Source of the DNA: a virus
DNA length: 29,594 bases
IMG/VR virus record: IMGVR_UViG_3300034418_010669
Span: 1-29,594 of that record
Direction: 5' to 3' (one strand)
The translations under genes were made by a program, and so were the position numbers. Below are positions 16,914 through 25,405 of the stretch, one piece after another (the stretch's first letter is position 1; each line of letters begins with the position of its first letter). A model generated the notes under the pieces. The model had not been told where the DNA came from. It worked only from the letters and a program-made list of their open reading frames with translations, and made no database searches.

Positions 16914-18692
16914 TTATTGTCCATCACCAATGACAGCTGAAACTTTGATGAAATTGAGAGGTGCGATGATCGCAATCTCGTAATCTACATAAGCAGTATC
17001 ATCTACAATGCTAACAGAAATATTAGCGAATTCTTTGATGATGCCACTTGAACGCTGGAATGCAAGTCTTTTTGAAACTAAATTCTTTAGCTTAGCAGCA
17101 GATCCATTTGTAACCTGTGTACCTAATTCAGCTGTAACATAGGCACGTAAGTCACGTGAAGATGCGTCAACACTTTCAAGACCACTGATTTCAACATTTT
17201 GTGTAAGGTTATCTTTACGCCATGATGTAAGACCACGAATAACTACTAAGCTGTTATTTGAGTCAAGAGCAACACCTAGTAGAGAATATTTAGCAACCAA
17301 GTTTTTATCTTGAATACTATCTCTATCGTAAGTTTCAACAGTATCTTCAATTCTTGGGAGTTTACCAGTCAAAGGAACTGCAATTCCCAAAGAACCTTGC
17401 ATACACATCATGAAGAATGCCATATCAGCAACAGCTAAATCATTGGCACCGCTAGTAACATTACCTTGATAATCTTTGTATCTTGCGCCCTGAATAACAA
17501 CAGAAACACGTGATGAACCAAGTGGTCTCGAATACAAAGAGAACAAGCTTGAGAGTGTTTGATTTACTGGACAAGGTACAAAACCGTTTCTCTCTTTTTG
17601 ATATGAAGCACTCTCATCTAGATATGTTTTGAAATATCCGTGAGTTGTTGCATCAGTTGCTTCAACCATACAAGATGTAAAGTCTTTATTGAGAATATCT
17701 ACTCTCTGGAAACAAGCTCTATAACCTGCTGCAGTTGGTGCTGATTGTGTTCCGCCTGAAAGTGTGATTTTGTTTGCATCATATCCACCAGCAACATCAG
17801 CGTCTCCCTCTAATAAGCGATATCTATCGTCATCTAGAGTGAGTGACAATGGGAAATCGCTTCCACTTTCGAGAAGAGTTACTAAAGAAAGAAGTGCTGC
17901 TGTATGTGCATGTAGCTGTGTTGTTACTGAAGCATTAGCATTATCAGTTAGAGTAAAGATACCTTCATCAAGTTGTGAAGGTAAGAAGTTGAAGTTGATA
18001 GCTTCACATTGCAAACGTGGATCTACAGCTGAGATAGCTGCTGCTAAATCATCATTTGTAGAATAATCAGCAAGTGTAAAGTCTTGGTCAACAGCATCAA
18101 ATGAGATATTCAAAGTACCATCTGCAACTGTAATTGTACAGTTGTTTGCAGCTGCTTGATCATCTTGATAAGTGAATTCTAACTGGTCAGGTCCACCAGC
18201 AGTTACAGCAAACTCAAGGTTTCCATTATAACCGGGTGCTTTTACACGCAAACGATAATATTGGTCGCTTGCAGAAAGGCCTCCATCACCATTGACTGTA
18301 TTTGGGTCTTCTAGGATAAAACTTACAGAGTTACCCTCGATACCAAACTTTTTTGATTTGAATGAAGCAAGACCACCAATTTCATCAGCATCAGCCTGAA
18401 CTGTTGATGATACATTGATAATCGAAAGCGCGGTTGCTGGTTGTGCCCCATTGAAGGGCTCTTTGTAAATGTACTCCAGATTGCGTAAACGTGAAACGCC
18501 AGGATAGAGATCTGATACACCTAAGCCAGAGGCTCTAAATGTATGAACTTTATACTGTTCGAGTTGTGGAAAGTCACCAAAAATGGCAACTGATTTACCT
18601 AGCGCGCCAGGATTTACCAACTCATTACGTACGTCGACAACAGTCTGAGGAGCGAAAAATGTTTTTCCTCTAGAGGTTATTGAACTTGGCAT
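16914..18692 (-). CDS. Tail sheath protein
   Basis: This 592-residue protein is the contractile sheath subunit, and it is the main evidence that this is a myovirus. The N-terminus (FFAPQTVVDVRNELVNPGALGKSVAIFGDFP) has the usual sheath start. An inserted variable domain occupies about residues 120-330, rich in Asp, Ala and Thr. The conserved half contains YLDESASYQKERNGFVPCP, then VAVPL-like FFMMCMQGSLGIAVPLTGK. The C-terminal domain has LRAYVTAELGTQVTNGSA, and DDTAYVDYEIAIIAPLNFIK is the strand-swapping end that knits sheath subunits together. TAGGAGAA precedes the ATG. It is upstream of the tube with a 15-base gap. Confidence 0.9.
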   Translation of the reverse strand: MPSSITSRGKTFFAPQTVVDVRNELVNPGALGKSVAIFGDFPQLEQYKVHTFRASGLGVSDLYPGVSRLRNLEYIYKEPFNGAQPATALSIINVSSTVQADADEIGGLASFKSKKFGIEGNSVSFILEDPNTVNGDGGLSASDQYYRLRVKAPGYNGNLEFAVTAGGPDQLEFTYQDDQAAANNCTITVADGTLNISFDAVDQDFTLADYSTNDDLAAAISAVDPRLQCEAINFNFLPSQLDEGIFTLTDNANASVTTQLHAHTAALLSLVTLLESGSDFPLSLTLDDDRYRLLEGDADVAGGYDANKITLSGGTQSAPTAAGYRACFQRVDILNKDFTSCMVEATDATTHGYFKTYLDESASYQKERNGFVPCPVNQTLSSLFSLYSRPLGSSRVSVVIQGARYKDYQGNVTSGANDLAVADMAFFMMCMQGSLGIAVPLTGKLPRIEDTVETYDRDSIQDKNLVAKYSLLGVALDSNNSLVVIRGLTSWRKDNLTQNVEISGLESVDASSRDLRAYVTAELGTQVTNGSAAKLKNLVSKRLAFQRSSGIIKEFANISVSIVDDTAYVDYEIAIIAPLNFIKVSAVIGDGQ

Positions 18693-18707
18693 AGTTTTTT
18701 TCTCCTA

Positions 18708-19319
18708 TTATATGTCATTGTTTATTTCTGGGGTTAGATCCCAAGTTGAAAAAGTTTCTACAGAGCCTGCTATTGGGTCTGCTAGAAGTTGTCTTAGAGC
18801 ACTGTATGTCAATTCTCTACGATAAACTACAACGCCATCACCAATAACGAGAAGCTTGTCAACTCTTCCACCGATTGACTCATCTGCAGGCTCTAAATCT
18901 TTTGATTTTTCGAAGTCAAGAGTTAGATATCCCATCTCAAGAAACGATTTTTTGAACACTAACAAAGAAGACTGTATTATTCTATGCAATATACGTATCT
19001 CATCTAAATCATTAGTATAGATAGTTATTTTACATTCTTGTGAAAGATACAAACCTAACTTACCTTGTGCAGAGAAATTTGACAAAGTTTGATTAGCGGC
19101 TTGTGTCTTTTCTGCCAAGCCTGTTGTTATCAACGGGAATACATTATGTTTTCTATTGTTTGATGTATCAAATTGTACATTCATCTCGACTAATTTAGCA
19201 TGCAACCTATCAGCATAATCTTGTGAGACGTCATCAAAAGTCGTTCTAAAGTTTGCTATATTATCCTGATAGAATTTTATGCCATTTGTAATCGCATGAA
19301 TGATGTGCAGATCGATCAT
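18708..19319 (-). CDS. Tail terminator / tail completion-like protein
   Basis: This 203-residue protein lies between the neck genes and the sheath gene. It starts within the ATGA that also holds the stop codon of the stopper-like gene, so the two are translationally coupled. The sequence has a helical N-terminus (IDLHIIHAITNGIKFYQDNIANF). It then has a strand-rich region (GLYLSQECKITIYTNDLDEIRILHRIIQSSLL) and a C-terminal beta part (LLVIGDGVVVYRRELTYSAL). This arrangement is seen in tail terminator proteins that cap the tube and sheath and meet the neck. No family signature is strong enough to be certain. The position is the main evidence. Confidence 0.55.
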   Translation of the reverse strand: MIDLHIIHAITNGIKFYQDNIANFRTTFDDVSQDYADRLHAKLVEMNVQFDTSNNRKHNVFPLITTGLAEKTQAANQTLSNFSAQGKLGLYLSQECKITIYTNDLDEIRILHRIIQSSLLVFKKSFLEMGYLTLDFEKSKDLEPADESIGGRVDKLLVIGDGVVVYRRELTYSALRQLLADPIAGSVETFSTWDLTPEINNDI

Positions 19320-20140
19320 CGTTTATCCCTTTCTAGCGCTGTTCTTAGCCTTCCTGAACATTGTACAGGCATAGGGGATGGAGTATCAACAGCATTCTTC
19401 AATACTCGCGTATCTCGAATTGTATGTGGATATCCGTTTACAACATATACTGGATTAGTATAGTAAGTTATCGAAGCGCGGAGGCCGTCTGCGAATATGT
19501 TTATATTATTTTGCAGATTTATTGTTCCATCGGCATTTACTGTTATTAGATCTTTTCTATCAGTAGTATCTGTAACATTGCCATTAGCATCAGCAACAAC
19601 CATGTTTAGAATACCATATGATATTACGCCTGCATTGAGTGTCATTGACCTGTTTATAACTGGTGAAGATAACTTTATACTAGTGAGAAGTCCATTTACT
19701 CTTTTTATTTCAAATGTTTCTCTTTTTATGATAACACTGTCTAATAGTGTGAATTGATCTCCGTAAGTAGGCAAATGTTCAGGCTCTAAAGTTATTTTTA
19801 CGTCACCTTGTTGTAATACACCAAACTGTTCTACAGTCTCTAAGGCTTTGTTTTCTGTAACGATACCTCTTACTTCGATATTACTATGAAAAAAGGTACC
19901 TTTTCCATCACATAAATTGCAGCCTGTCCTACTACCTAATTTAGATACATCTATATCATTTACATTTCTAAGATCTAATCCTAAATCTGTTGTTGATTTA
20001 GTTGTACATGGACAATCAGCAGACTGTTGCCAAGACATTCTCATGCCTTTTTGTTGTAGCATCTTACGGAAGTCGTCTATTCTAAAGTCAATTCTGTTCT
20101 TTACATTATTTTGTGTTGGGACTGTTAGATCTATAGACAT
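19316..20140 (-). CDS. Head completion / stopper-like protein with putative zinc site
   Basis: This 274-residue protein lies between the adaptor and the tail completion gene, where the head stopper is expected. Near the N-terminus Cys43 and Cys45 (DCPCT) and Cys74 and Cys77 (GCNLCDGKGTFF) make a likely four-cysteine zinc site of the zinc-ribbon or knuckle kind. The rest is beta-rich (VRGIVTENKALETVEQFGVLQQGDVKITLEP in parts, then LLTSIKLSSPVINRSMTLNAGVIS), which suits a ring protein with a beta-barrel. An AGAGGT ribosome binding site precedes the ATG, inside the end of the adaptor gene. The role is inferred from order. The zinc site is read from the spacing of the cysteines. Confidence 0.55.
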   Translation of the reverse strand: MSIDLTVPTQNNVKNRIDFRIDDFRKMLQQKGMRMSWQQSADCPCTTKSTTDLGLDLRNVNDIDVSKLGSRTGCNLCDGKGTFFHSNIEVRGIVTENKALETVEQFGVLQQGDVKITLEPEHLPTYGDQFTLLDSVIIKRETFEIKRVNGLLTSIKLSSPVINRSMTLNAGVISYGILNMVVADANGNVTDTTDRKDLITVNADGTINLQNNINIFADGLRASITYYTNPVYVVNGYPHTIRDTRVLKNAVDTPSPMPVQCSGRLRTALERDKR

Positions 20141-20149
20141 AGCTTACCT

Positions 20150-21160
20150 CTAAAATCCGGCAGCTATTTTAGGCTGTTTGTATATACTTTTTAGCCTTTT
20201 CATTGTAGCTTCCATTTGCCTTTTATAACTAAGTATACGCGCACCATAACCACTGTTAGTAGCTGAAGATGTTGTATCTATTCTTTGCTGTAAGCCATCA
20301 ACTTCTAGATTGAAGTTTGCAATACCAGCACCTACGATAAGATCACCGGCAGTGTCTAGAGGTAGTGCTGCAGCAATATACAAAATAACTTTTATCATAC
20401 TATCAGGAATAGTGTAATATGTTACTTCAACAAGAATTCTTCCTTGTGCACCTGCAGTATCTGTTTTTATGCTGTAATTTTCGCCATCATTACTGTTTAG
20501 TGTAATACGTGGGAGAGTAGCACCCGCTATATTACCATTTCCATCATCTAAGACTTTGAAACGAAAGCTAATCTTATCATCACCTGGGTCAGTTATTTTT
20601 ATTGGAATATCAGCTCCAACAAGTTGATTTTGTTGAATAGCTATTGTTTCCCTATAAGCTTGAAATCCTGCAGTGTATTTATAATTGAAATATGCAGGAA
20701 CTCTATTATATTGACCATAATTTGATATAGGGTCAATCAAAAGAGGAAGTACATTATTGAACCTAAAAGTACCAATACTTTCTGCTGTAGGGATAAGTGA
20801 TACCGAACCAAAACGAGGTGATGTTATATTTATCCAAGCATCTGGAATATCTACAGGTGAATAATTACCATAAGATATTTGTAAACTATCAACAGAACGT
20901 AAAGGCCTATAGTCTAATTGTTGACCATACCAAGCATTTCTTTGATCGTTTGATAAGTCGTGCCTCTCTGAAAGTATTGTTCTTTTCGATATAGTAATTT
21001 GTAATGCATCTTCAACAGTTGATATAGCTCCTCTAATTGCTTCCTCAAATAAATCATCTGGGAAAGGGTCGCCGTTATCTAAAGTCAAATCGATACCAGC
21101 AAGTAGAGTGTCTTTCAATAACTGAGGTGTTATTATGTCCTCTATTTGTATTTCAGCCAT
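20150..21160 (-). CDS. Head-tail adaptor (connector) protein, gp6-like
   Basis: This 336-residue protein follows the capsid gene and starts the neck module. The N-terminal helices (ITPQLLKDTLLAGIDLT, DDLFEEAIRGAISTVEDALQI, RPLRSVDSLQISYG) match the helical core of HK97 gp6 / SPP1 gp15-type adaptors that dock on the portal. The last helices (PDSMIKVILYIAAALPLDTAG, YGARILSYKRQMEATMKRL) complete that core. About 70 beta-rich residues (about 180-250) are inserted between them, which would make it larger than simple adaptors. AAAGGT precedes the ATG. It sits behind the capsid terminator and the 61-bp element at 21192-21252, so it is likely the first gene of a separate transcript. Confidence 0.7.
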   Translation of the reverse strand: MAEIQIEDIITPQLLKDTLLAGIDLTLDNGDPFPDDLFEEAIRGAISTVEDALQITISKRTILSERHDLSNDQRNAWYGQQLDYRPLRSVDSLQISYGNYSPVDIPDAWINITSPRFGSVSLIPTAESIGTFRFNNVLPLLIDPISNYGQYNRVPAYFNYKYTAGFQAYRETIAIQQNQLVGADIPIKITDPGDDKISFRFKVLDDGNGNIAGATLPRITLNSNDGENYSIKTDTAGAQGRILVEVTYYTIPDSMIKVILYIAAALPLDTAGDLIVGAGIANFNLEVDGLQQRIDTTSSATNSGYGARILSYKRQMEATMKRLKSIYKQPKIAAGF

Positions 21161-21191
21161 TTTATTACCTTTCTGGATATCGCAGTTTGCT

Positions 21192-21252
21192 CTGTTTACA
21201 TTTTTATCCAGTTTCTATGTATTTATATATACAGTATATAAACATTTTACTG
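21192..21252 (-). promoter_or_regulatory. 61-bp intergenic element, copy D (candidate late promoter of the neck-tail genes)
   Basis: This lies between the capsid terminator and the adaptor gene. TATAAATA, the T4-type late promoter core, reads on the minus strand at 21220-21227, and TATAAACA reads on the plus strand at 21237-21244. CCAGT (21208-21212) and ACTGG (21249-21253) flank the pair. The left end CTGTTTAC starts at 21192, but the right end is degenerate (ACTG instead of AAACAG). It is about 32 bases from the adaptor start codon. A position just after a terminator makes this the best promoter candidate of the five copies. Confidence 0.6.
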
Positions 21253-21277
21253 GCTTTATTCTGTTGTTTGAGGTCAT

Positions 21278-21312
21278 AAAAAAATCCCCGCGCGGGAGAG
21301 AGGAACGCAGGG
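21278..21312 (-). terminator. Rho-independent terminator after the major capsid gene
   Basis: On the minus strand CCCTGCG (21306-21312) can pair with CGCGGGG (21286-21292) over a 13-base loop, with one G-U pair. The stem is followed by one A and seven Ts (21278-21284). A short palindrome CCCGCGCGGG (21287-21296) allows an alternative compact hairpin. It lies about 60 bases after the capsid stop codon. It is one of the few GC-rich spots in the intergenic DNA. Confidence 0.8.
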
Positions 21313-21370
21313 CCAAAAAATATTTTTTTTGAAAGTGGGTTCTTCCCTAGTAACGATAATCTAGCTGATA

Positions 21371-22906
21371 TTATTTGCTAACGTTACGTAGGATGAAGTT
21401 CTTCTTTGGAACTTTTACACTTGGAGCACCAAAAAGCATAAGGAGGAACTGCTTAGCAGCGCCAACTTCTGCGAGAGGGCGACGGATAAAGTCAAGAAGA
21501 CGTGCGAACTCGATAACGCTTTGATCCATCTGAGTGATGAGAACTTGGTCACAATCAAGGCGCTCAAATCCAGCATCGTACCAATCAGCTCCGATAATCT
21601 CAGAAGCTTTTACCTCACCGATAAGCTGTGCATTCTTGAGAGTTTGTGCATCGCTAAGATCGCCAGCACAACGATAGATACGTACGTAAAGAGCAGTACC
21701 AGTCTGAAGTGCAGCAAGGTTGAAGCGAGGAACTGCATCACTGTGTGCATCAACAGCAGCAGAGATGATAGGAGCACCGTAGCCAATCTTGTTTACAGGA
21801 ACGAAGACATAACGGAACTCACCCTCATGTCCAGTACCAGCGCCAGTTGCGTCCCAACCATTATCAGTAGCAAGATTAGCATTGATACCTGCAACTGCTG
21901 CAGCATGCTGTACTTGTGTACGAACGTCTTGGGTGGTGAAAGGAGCAGCTGCTGCTACTAGAGGAGAAGAAGCTGCAGCATTGCTAGCAGACTGATCCGA
22001 AGGCGGAGCAAGACGACGGCTAATAAATGGAGCTGCTACAACAGGAACTGGTCCCATAGGTCCCATAATGTGGATACGAGGACCAGCACCAATAGTGTGA
22101 ACGCCCATATCACCTTGATTTACGAGAACCATGCTATCATGACGACCGTTTTGTGCACTATCAGCGATAAGCTTGCTGTATGCCTTAGGTGACATAAAGA
22201 TTGCATCAGGATTACCGAAACGAGGAGCTGAGTAAAGCTCACCGAGTACTTCGTGAAGTTTAGTACCAGTAAGTGATGCACCAGCTAGGTCTTCTTGGTT
22301 ATCAGAGAAGTCACGACCGAAGATGAATGGGTTACGAACACCACTATCACCACGCTCGATTTGCTTCATGATACCATCAAATGCTAGACCATTTACATCC
22401 TCGTCACCGTGGAAAAGCTGAACTTCCATTTTACGAAGAAGGCTCATTGTTCCGCGCTCGGTCTCTTCTGCAAGAGCGTCTGCGTTAGGTCCAACGATAC
22501 CAACGAGAGTAGCAACGTCTGAAACGCTGCGCTTCTCTGCCATATATTTGATCTTTACTGACTTGCGGTCATATTGTGAAGCAGATGCTCCGAAAGAACT
22601 ATCTCCGCCACCTTCAGCGATGAATGGATCTAGATCCTCACCGTGGTCACGAATTACTGCATACTCGTGGAGAGTGTTGCTAACCTGAACTTTAGGAAGC
22701 ATAGGCCAAAGAGCAAGGTCACGCATGGTGTTTGCTGCAGAAGCAAGAGTACCCTCGATAGATTGAGGAACGATAGGTGCAAGTGAACCACCACCTACAG
22801 AAGAGCCGACACCACTTTGGTAGCCAACTTCGCTGTTTTTACGGAGTGAGTCGTTGAGGCGTGTCAATTCATTGACAGTAATATTTTCATTGATTTGTGG
22901 TAACAT
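21371..22906 (-). CDS. Major capsid protein
   Basis: This 511-residue protein is the HK97-fold capsid subunit. The N-terminal region (about 1-55) is charged and Gly/Ser-rich and could be trimmed by the prohead protease. It continues with TLASAANTMRDLALWPMLPK, then DDPFIAEGGG-like LDPFIAEGGGDSSFGAS. After it come RKMEVQLFHGDEDVNGLAFDG and FMSPKAYSKLIADSAQNGR, typical of the long helix and A domain. Residues about 305-450 (FRYVFVPVNKIGYGAPIISA, TALYVRIYRCAGDL, WYDAGFERLDCDQV) look like an inserted immunoglobulin/fibronectin-type domain. The C-terminus FARLLDFIRRPLAEVGAAKQ returns to the capsid fold. AAGGAG precedes the ATG. The codons are visibly GC-richer and more uniform than those of its neighbours, as expected for a highly expressed gene. 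Confidence 0.85.
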   Translation of the reverse strand: MLPQINENITVNELTRLNDSLRKNSEVGYQSGVGSSVGGGSLAPIVPQSIEGTLASAANTMRDLALWPMLPKVQVSNTLHEYAVIRDHGEDLDPFIAEGGGDSSFGASASQYDRKSVKIKYMAEKRSVSDVATLVGIVGPNADALAEETERGTMSLLRKMEVQLFHGDEDVNGLAFDGIMKQIERGDSGVRNPFIFGRDFSDNQEDLAGASLTGTKLHEVLGELYSAPRFGNPDAIFMSPKAYSKLIADSAQNGRHDSMVLVNQGDMGVHTIGAGPRIHIMGPMGPVPVVAAPFISRRLAPPSDQSASNAAASSPLVAAAAPFTTQDVRTQVQHAAAVAGINANLATDNGWDATGAGTGHEGEFRYVFVPVNKIGYGAPIISAAVDAHSDAVPRFNLAALQTGTALYVRIYRCAGDLSDAQTLKNAQLIGEVKASEIIGADWYDAGFERLDCDQVLITQMDQSVIEFARLLDFIRRPLAEVGAAKQFLLMLFGAPSVKVPKKNFILRNVSK

Positions 22907-22919
22907 ATTTATAATCTCC

Positions 22920-23453
22920 TTAGAAAGTTACTTTATCTAATGATACACCAGCCTCAAGACGAGAAACTGCTTTGAAAAGCTGGGTTTTGCGGTTGTAATC
23001 AGTAGTTGTTTGAAGTTCGTTTAGTGCTTTATTGATGAGGTCTTGACGAGTAGGAGCTGGAGCTTCAACAACCTCTTCTACTGCATTTTCGTCCTCGTAA
23101 ACAACAGTGGCAGATTTTTGCATAGGCTCGTTCTCAAGCTCTTCTACTTTCTTTGAAAGAGCTTCAGTTTTCTCTTCTACAGACTTAGCAATCTCTTCTG
23201 CTTTATCATTTACAGCTTTTTCGATTTCCTCTTTGGTAGGGATTTGAAGAGCTGCAATGCTTTCGTTGATAGCATCAAGTTTAGCTGAAAGAGTTTCTAC
23301 AGTTTTAGCAAACTCTTCAAACTTAGCAACTTGTGCAGAAATGAGGGTATCAGCATTTTTAGCAATTTCCTCACTTACTTTTGCGTCATTATCAAGACTA
23401 TTCTTGATATCGGCGAGAATTTCTTCGACCTTGTTTGTGTCTACGTTCTCCAT
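22920..23453 (-). CDS. Scaffold / prohead core-like protein
   Basis: This 177-residue protein lies directly upstream of the major capsid gene, the usual place of the scaffolding protein. It is almost entirely helical and charged. From about residue 5 to 110 it reads as coiled-coil heptads (KVEEILADIKNSLDNDAKV, AKFEEFAKTVETLSAKLDAI, then KSVEEKTEALSKKVEELENE). A short linker with VYEDENAVEEVVEAPAP separates this from a C-terminal basic helical part (RQDLINKALNELQTTTDYNRK, ending SRLEAGVSLDKVTF). That layout, coiled coil plus basic C-terminal capsid-binding helix, is typical of scaffolds. TAGGAGAA precedes the ATG. It could be a decoration or other core protein, but position and composition favour scaffold. 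Confidence 0.65.
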   Translation of the reverse strand: MENVDTNKVEEILADIKNSLDNDAKVSEEIAKNADTLISAQVAKFEEFAKTVETLSAKLDAINESIAALQIPTKEEIEKAVNDKAEEIAKSVEEKTEALSKKVEELENEPMQKSATVVYEDENAVEEVVEAPAPTRQDLINKALNELQTTTDYNRKTQLFKAVSRLEAGVSLDKVTF

Positions 23454-23690
23454 TTTATTTTCTCCTATAAAAAATTAGTTTTTATTTGATGACGAATAAA
23501 ACTGTGGAGAATGTACTACACAACTCCAAGTTTCTCTAGCAAACTAAATAAAAGTATATGATATAACTATCATATTTTTACAATATTTATTTACTTAGCT
23601 GTGCTTTTTTTAGTTTGATGTCGGAAAGACTGATATATCTATGTGTTTTATGAGACATATCAGCTTTATTTATGTATTACTTTTTTAGTG
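23454..23690 (-). promoter_or_regulatory. 237-base AT-rich gap with two inverted repeats (protease / scaffold)
   Basis: No gene is seen here. On the minus strand an 11-bp stem (CTGATATGTCT with AGATATATCAG, one G-U pair, 12-base loop) lies at 23630-23663, soon after the protease stop. It is not followed by a T-run, so it is a doubtful terminator but a possible mRNA 3' end or processing hairpin. Farther on, ATATGATA and TATCATAT form an 8-bp palindrome with a 4-base spacer at 23556-23575. Its AT-rich surroundings could hold a promoter for scaffold and capsid. No 61-bp element end is present. Confidence 0.4.
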
Positions 23691-24956
23691 TTATTTTTTG
23701 TAAAACTGTAGAATATAGTTTTTTACTAGTTTTTCATTCATTCCAGCTTTTAGTAAAGAAGATACAATTGACTTCATTGAATAATCTTCAGAAGCCATTT
23801 CCTCGTCGTCTTCTAAACTTTGAGGCTGAATTGCAGACATATCAGACATTTTCTTGTAATCACACATTTTGTGATACATCTTAGAAAGCATATCGTGTAA
23901 CATACTCATTACTTCTGGATCTTTTAGTTCTGGATATTCTTCAACAATATCCTCTAACATATCCTCAATACTTTCGTCTTCCTCGTCTTCATCTTTCTCT
24001 AGTTTCATATACATTTTCTCGTACATCTTAGAAAGCATATCAACAAATCTCTTGTATCTATCATAATCCATAAGATCGTCTTTTACAGCTTTATCCATAT
24101 TTGCATCTGTACGATAATCATCATCTCTAGTTTGTGAAGGAGGCTCAACACTATGTGGTGCTACAACGCTTTCCTCTTCTAGACTTTCTAAATAATCAGG
24201 ATTTACATCCTTACCTAGAGGTCCTTCTTTCATTTCAATATCTAGATAATGATATGCTGCTTGCATATAATCACATGCTTTGATAATTTTTGCTTGGCAC
24301 CATTCAGGAAGATCTGCATCTTCTGGAAGCATAGAAAGTAATTGTACCATCTTGCTTGAATATTCTGCTAGCAATTTAGATTTATCTAATGACATAGGAA
24401 CGTCATTGTATTCATCACTCTTATTCATAGTTTCAGTTTCCTTATTAGCTAATATGTTTTTTACTAAAGCAACAGTGCTCTCAGGATTTGCAGGTGTATG
24501 TGTTAGGCTGATATTTAGTACTTTTGCGCGAGTAACAATATGTGGATTTCTTTTATCACGTGCTAATACTTGACCTTCAATACTAAAACCTAAGTTTCTT
24601 CCGCTGTTTGTATTCTTCATTACAGAAATATTTTCCATCAAATCTTTTACGATTTGTTTATCTGCATACAAAATACCTTCTATTTCAGTTGCTTTTTTGC
24701 CATTATGTGAAACTTTAGAGATTTTTTGTGGTGCTCCTAGAATATATTTAGGGTCATTCTTGTGGTCATAATTGAAGTGTCCACTTTTTAGTGCATAACT
24801 AAAGTCTAGGCCATCCTGAAGAATGATTTCGTCGTGTTGATCGACGTGCTCTGTTGATGCAATGCCTTTGATAAAATATGTTTTACCATCCTTAGACATT
24901 ATAATGTTAGATTTTTCGAGTGGGCGCCAATGCGCAAAAACTTCCAGTTTACTCAT
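23691..24956 (-). CDS. Prohead maturation protease with acidic C-terminal extension
   Basis: The protein has 421 residues from ATG 24956. I prefer this ATG because GAAAGGA lies just before it; a TTG 15 bases upstream would place the ribosome binding site inside the coding region. Residues about 1-175 fit the phage serine prohead protease family. His65 in FNYDH and Ser125 in GFSIEG are the likely catalytic pair, and LTHTPANPES follows at 151-160. The protease cuts scaffold and capsid N-termini during maturation. Residues 175-421 are acidic and Met-rich (DMLSKMYEKMYMKLEKDEDEE, then LHDMLSKMYHKM) with helical character, possibly a scaffold-like tail. It overlaps the previous gene by 8 bases (ATGAGTAA). 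Confidence 0.8.
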   Translation of the reverse strand: MSKLEVFAHWRPLEKSNIIMSKDGKTYFIKGIASTEHVDQHDEIILQDGLDFSYALKSGHFNYDHKNDPKYILGAPQKISKVSHNGKKATEIEGILYADKQIVKDLMENISVMKNTNSGRNLGFSIEGQVLARDKRNPHIVTRAKVLNISLTHTPANPESTVALVKNILANKETETMNKSDEYNDVPMSLDKSKLLAEYSSKMVQLLSMLPEDADLPEWCQAKIIKACDYMQAAYHYLDIEMKEGPLGKDVNPDYLESLEEESVVAPHSVEPPSQTRDDDYRTDANMDKAVKDDLMDYDRYKRFVDMLSKMYEKMYMKLEKDEDEEDESIEDMLEDIVEEYPELKDPEVMSMLHDMLSKMYHKMCDYKKMSDMSAIQPQSLEDDEEMASEDYSMKSIVSSLLKAGMNEKLVKNYILQFYKK

Positions 24957-25386
24957 CGATATTCCTTTCAAATTGGCTGTTTAGCGCCTCATGAAGAGGC
25001 ATACCTTGTTCGAGTTTATTTCGAAGTGCTTGTAAAGCATAGCCGCCAACAACATGCCAGTCAGCTCTTCGAGGATTATACTGTTTCTGTATGTCAAATG
25101 CTTTATTTAGTTGGCTCAAACGTACATTATTAGCTGCAATAGCTTTTGCAATTCTACGTGATTTGCCTGTTGGATTGCCTTTTAGTTTACTTTTTTTATA
25201 AGATTTTAGAGACTGTGCACTAATCTTTATAATAGCATCACCAATTGATATCGCAGATGTTTCCTGTTTTGTCTCTGTTTGAACTTCTTGCTCAATAGGT
25301 ATATCAACCAAGTTCTCAACAAAAGTTTTTTCTGGCTTTATATGGTGTTTATCTCTGGCTTTTTGTAGCAATTCAACAAATGACAT
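24949..25386 (-). CDS. Small basic head-region protein, family not recognised
   Basis: This 145-residue protein is placed between the DUF-type protein at 25406 and the protease. It has a hydrophilic N-terminus (SFVELLQKARDKHHIKPE). A lysine/arginine-rich middle follows (LKSYKKSKLKGNPTGKSRRIAKAIAANNVRL). The C-terminus is a helical part with a tryptophan (NPRRADWHVVGGYALQALRNKLEQGMPLHEAL). The C-terminal segment looks like a small folded domain. I do not recognise the family. A GGGAGAG ribosome binding site precedes the ATG and the stop overlaps the protease start, so the two are likely translated together. A role in head assembly or DNA handling is only inferred from position. Confidence 0.6.
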   Translation of the reverse strand: MSFVELLQKARDKHHIKPEKTFVENLVDIPIEQEVQTETKQETSAISIGDAIIKISAQSLKSYKKSKLKGNPTGKSRRIAKAIAANNVRLSQLNKAFDIQKQYNPRRADWHVVGGYALQALRNKLEQGMPLHEALNSQFERNIDE

Positions 25387-25405
25387 AATATCTCTCCCTG
25401 ATATT

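Noticed and set aside
21521-21961. A 146-codon open frame on the plus strand
   Set aside because: It is antisense to the strongly supported capsid gene. Its amino acid composition (Ser, Thr, Ile, Cys rich) is that of a shadow frame.
24957-24971. A TTG start for the protease five codons upstream of ATG 24956
   Set aside because: The ribosome binding site GAAAGGA would lie inside the coding region, and the ATG has correct spacing to it.
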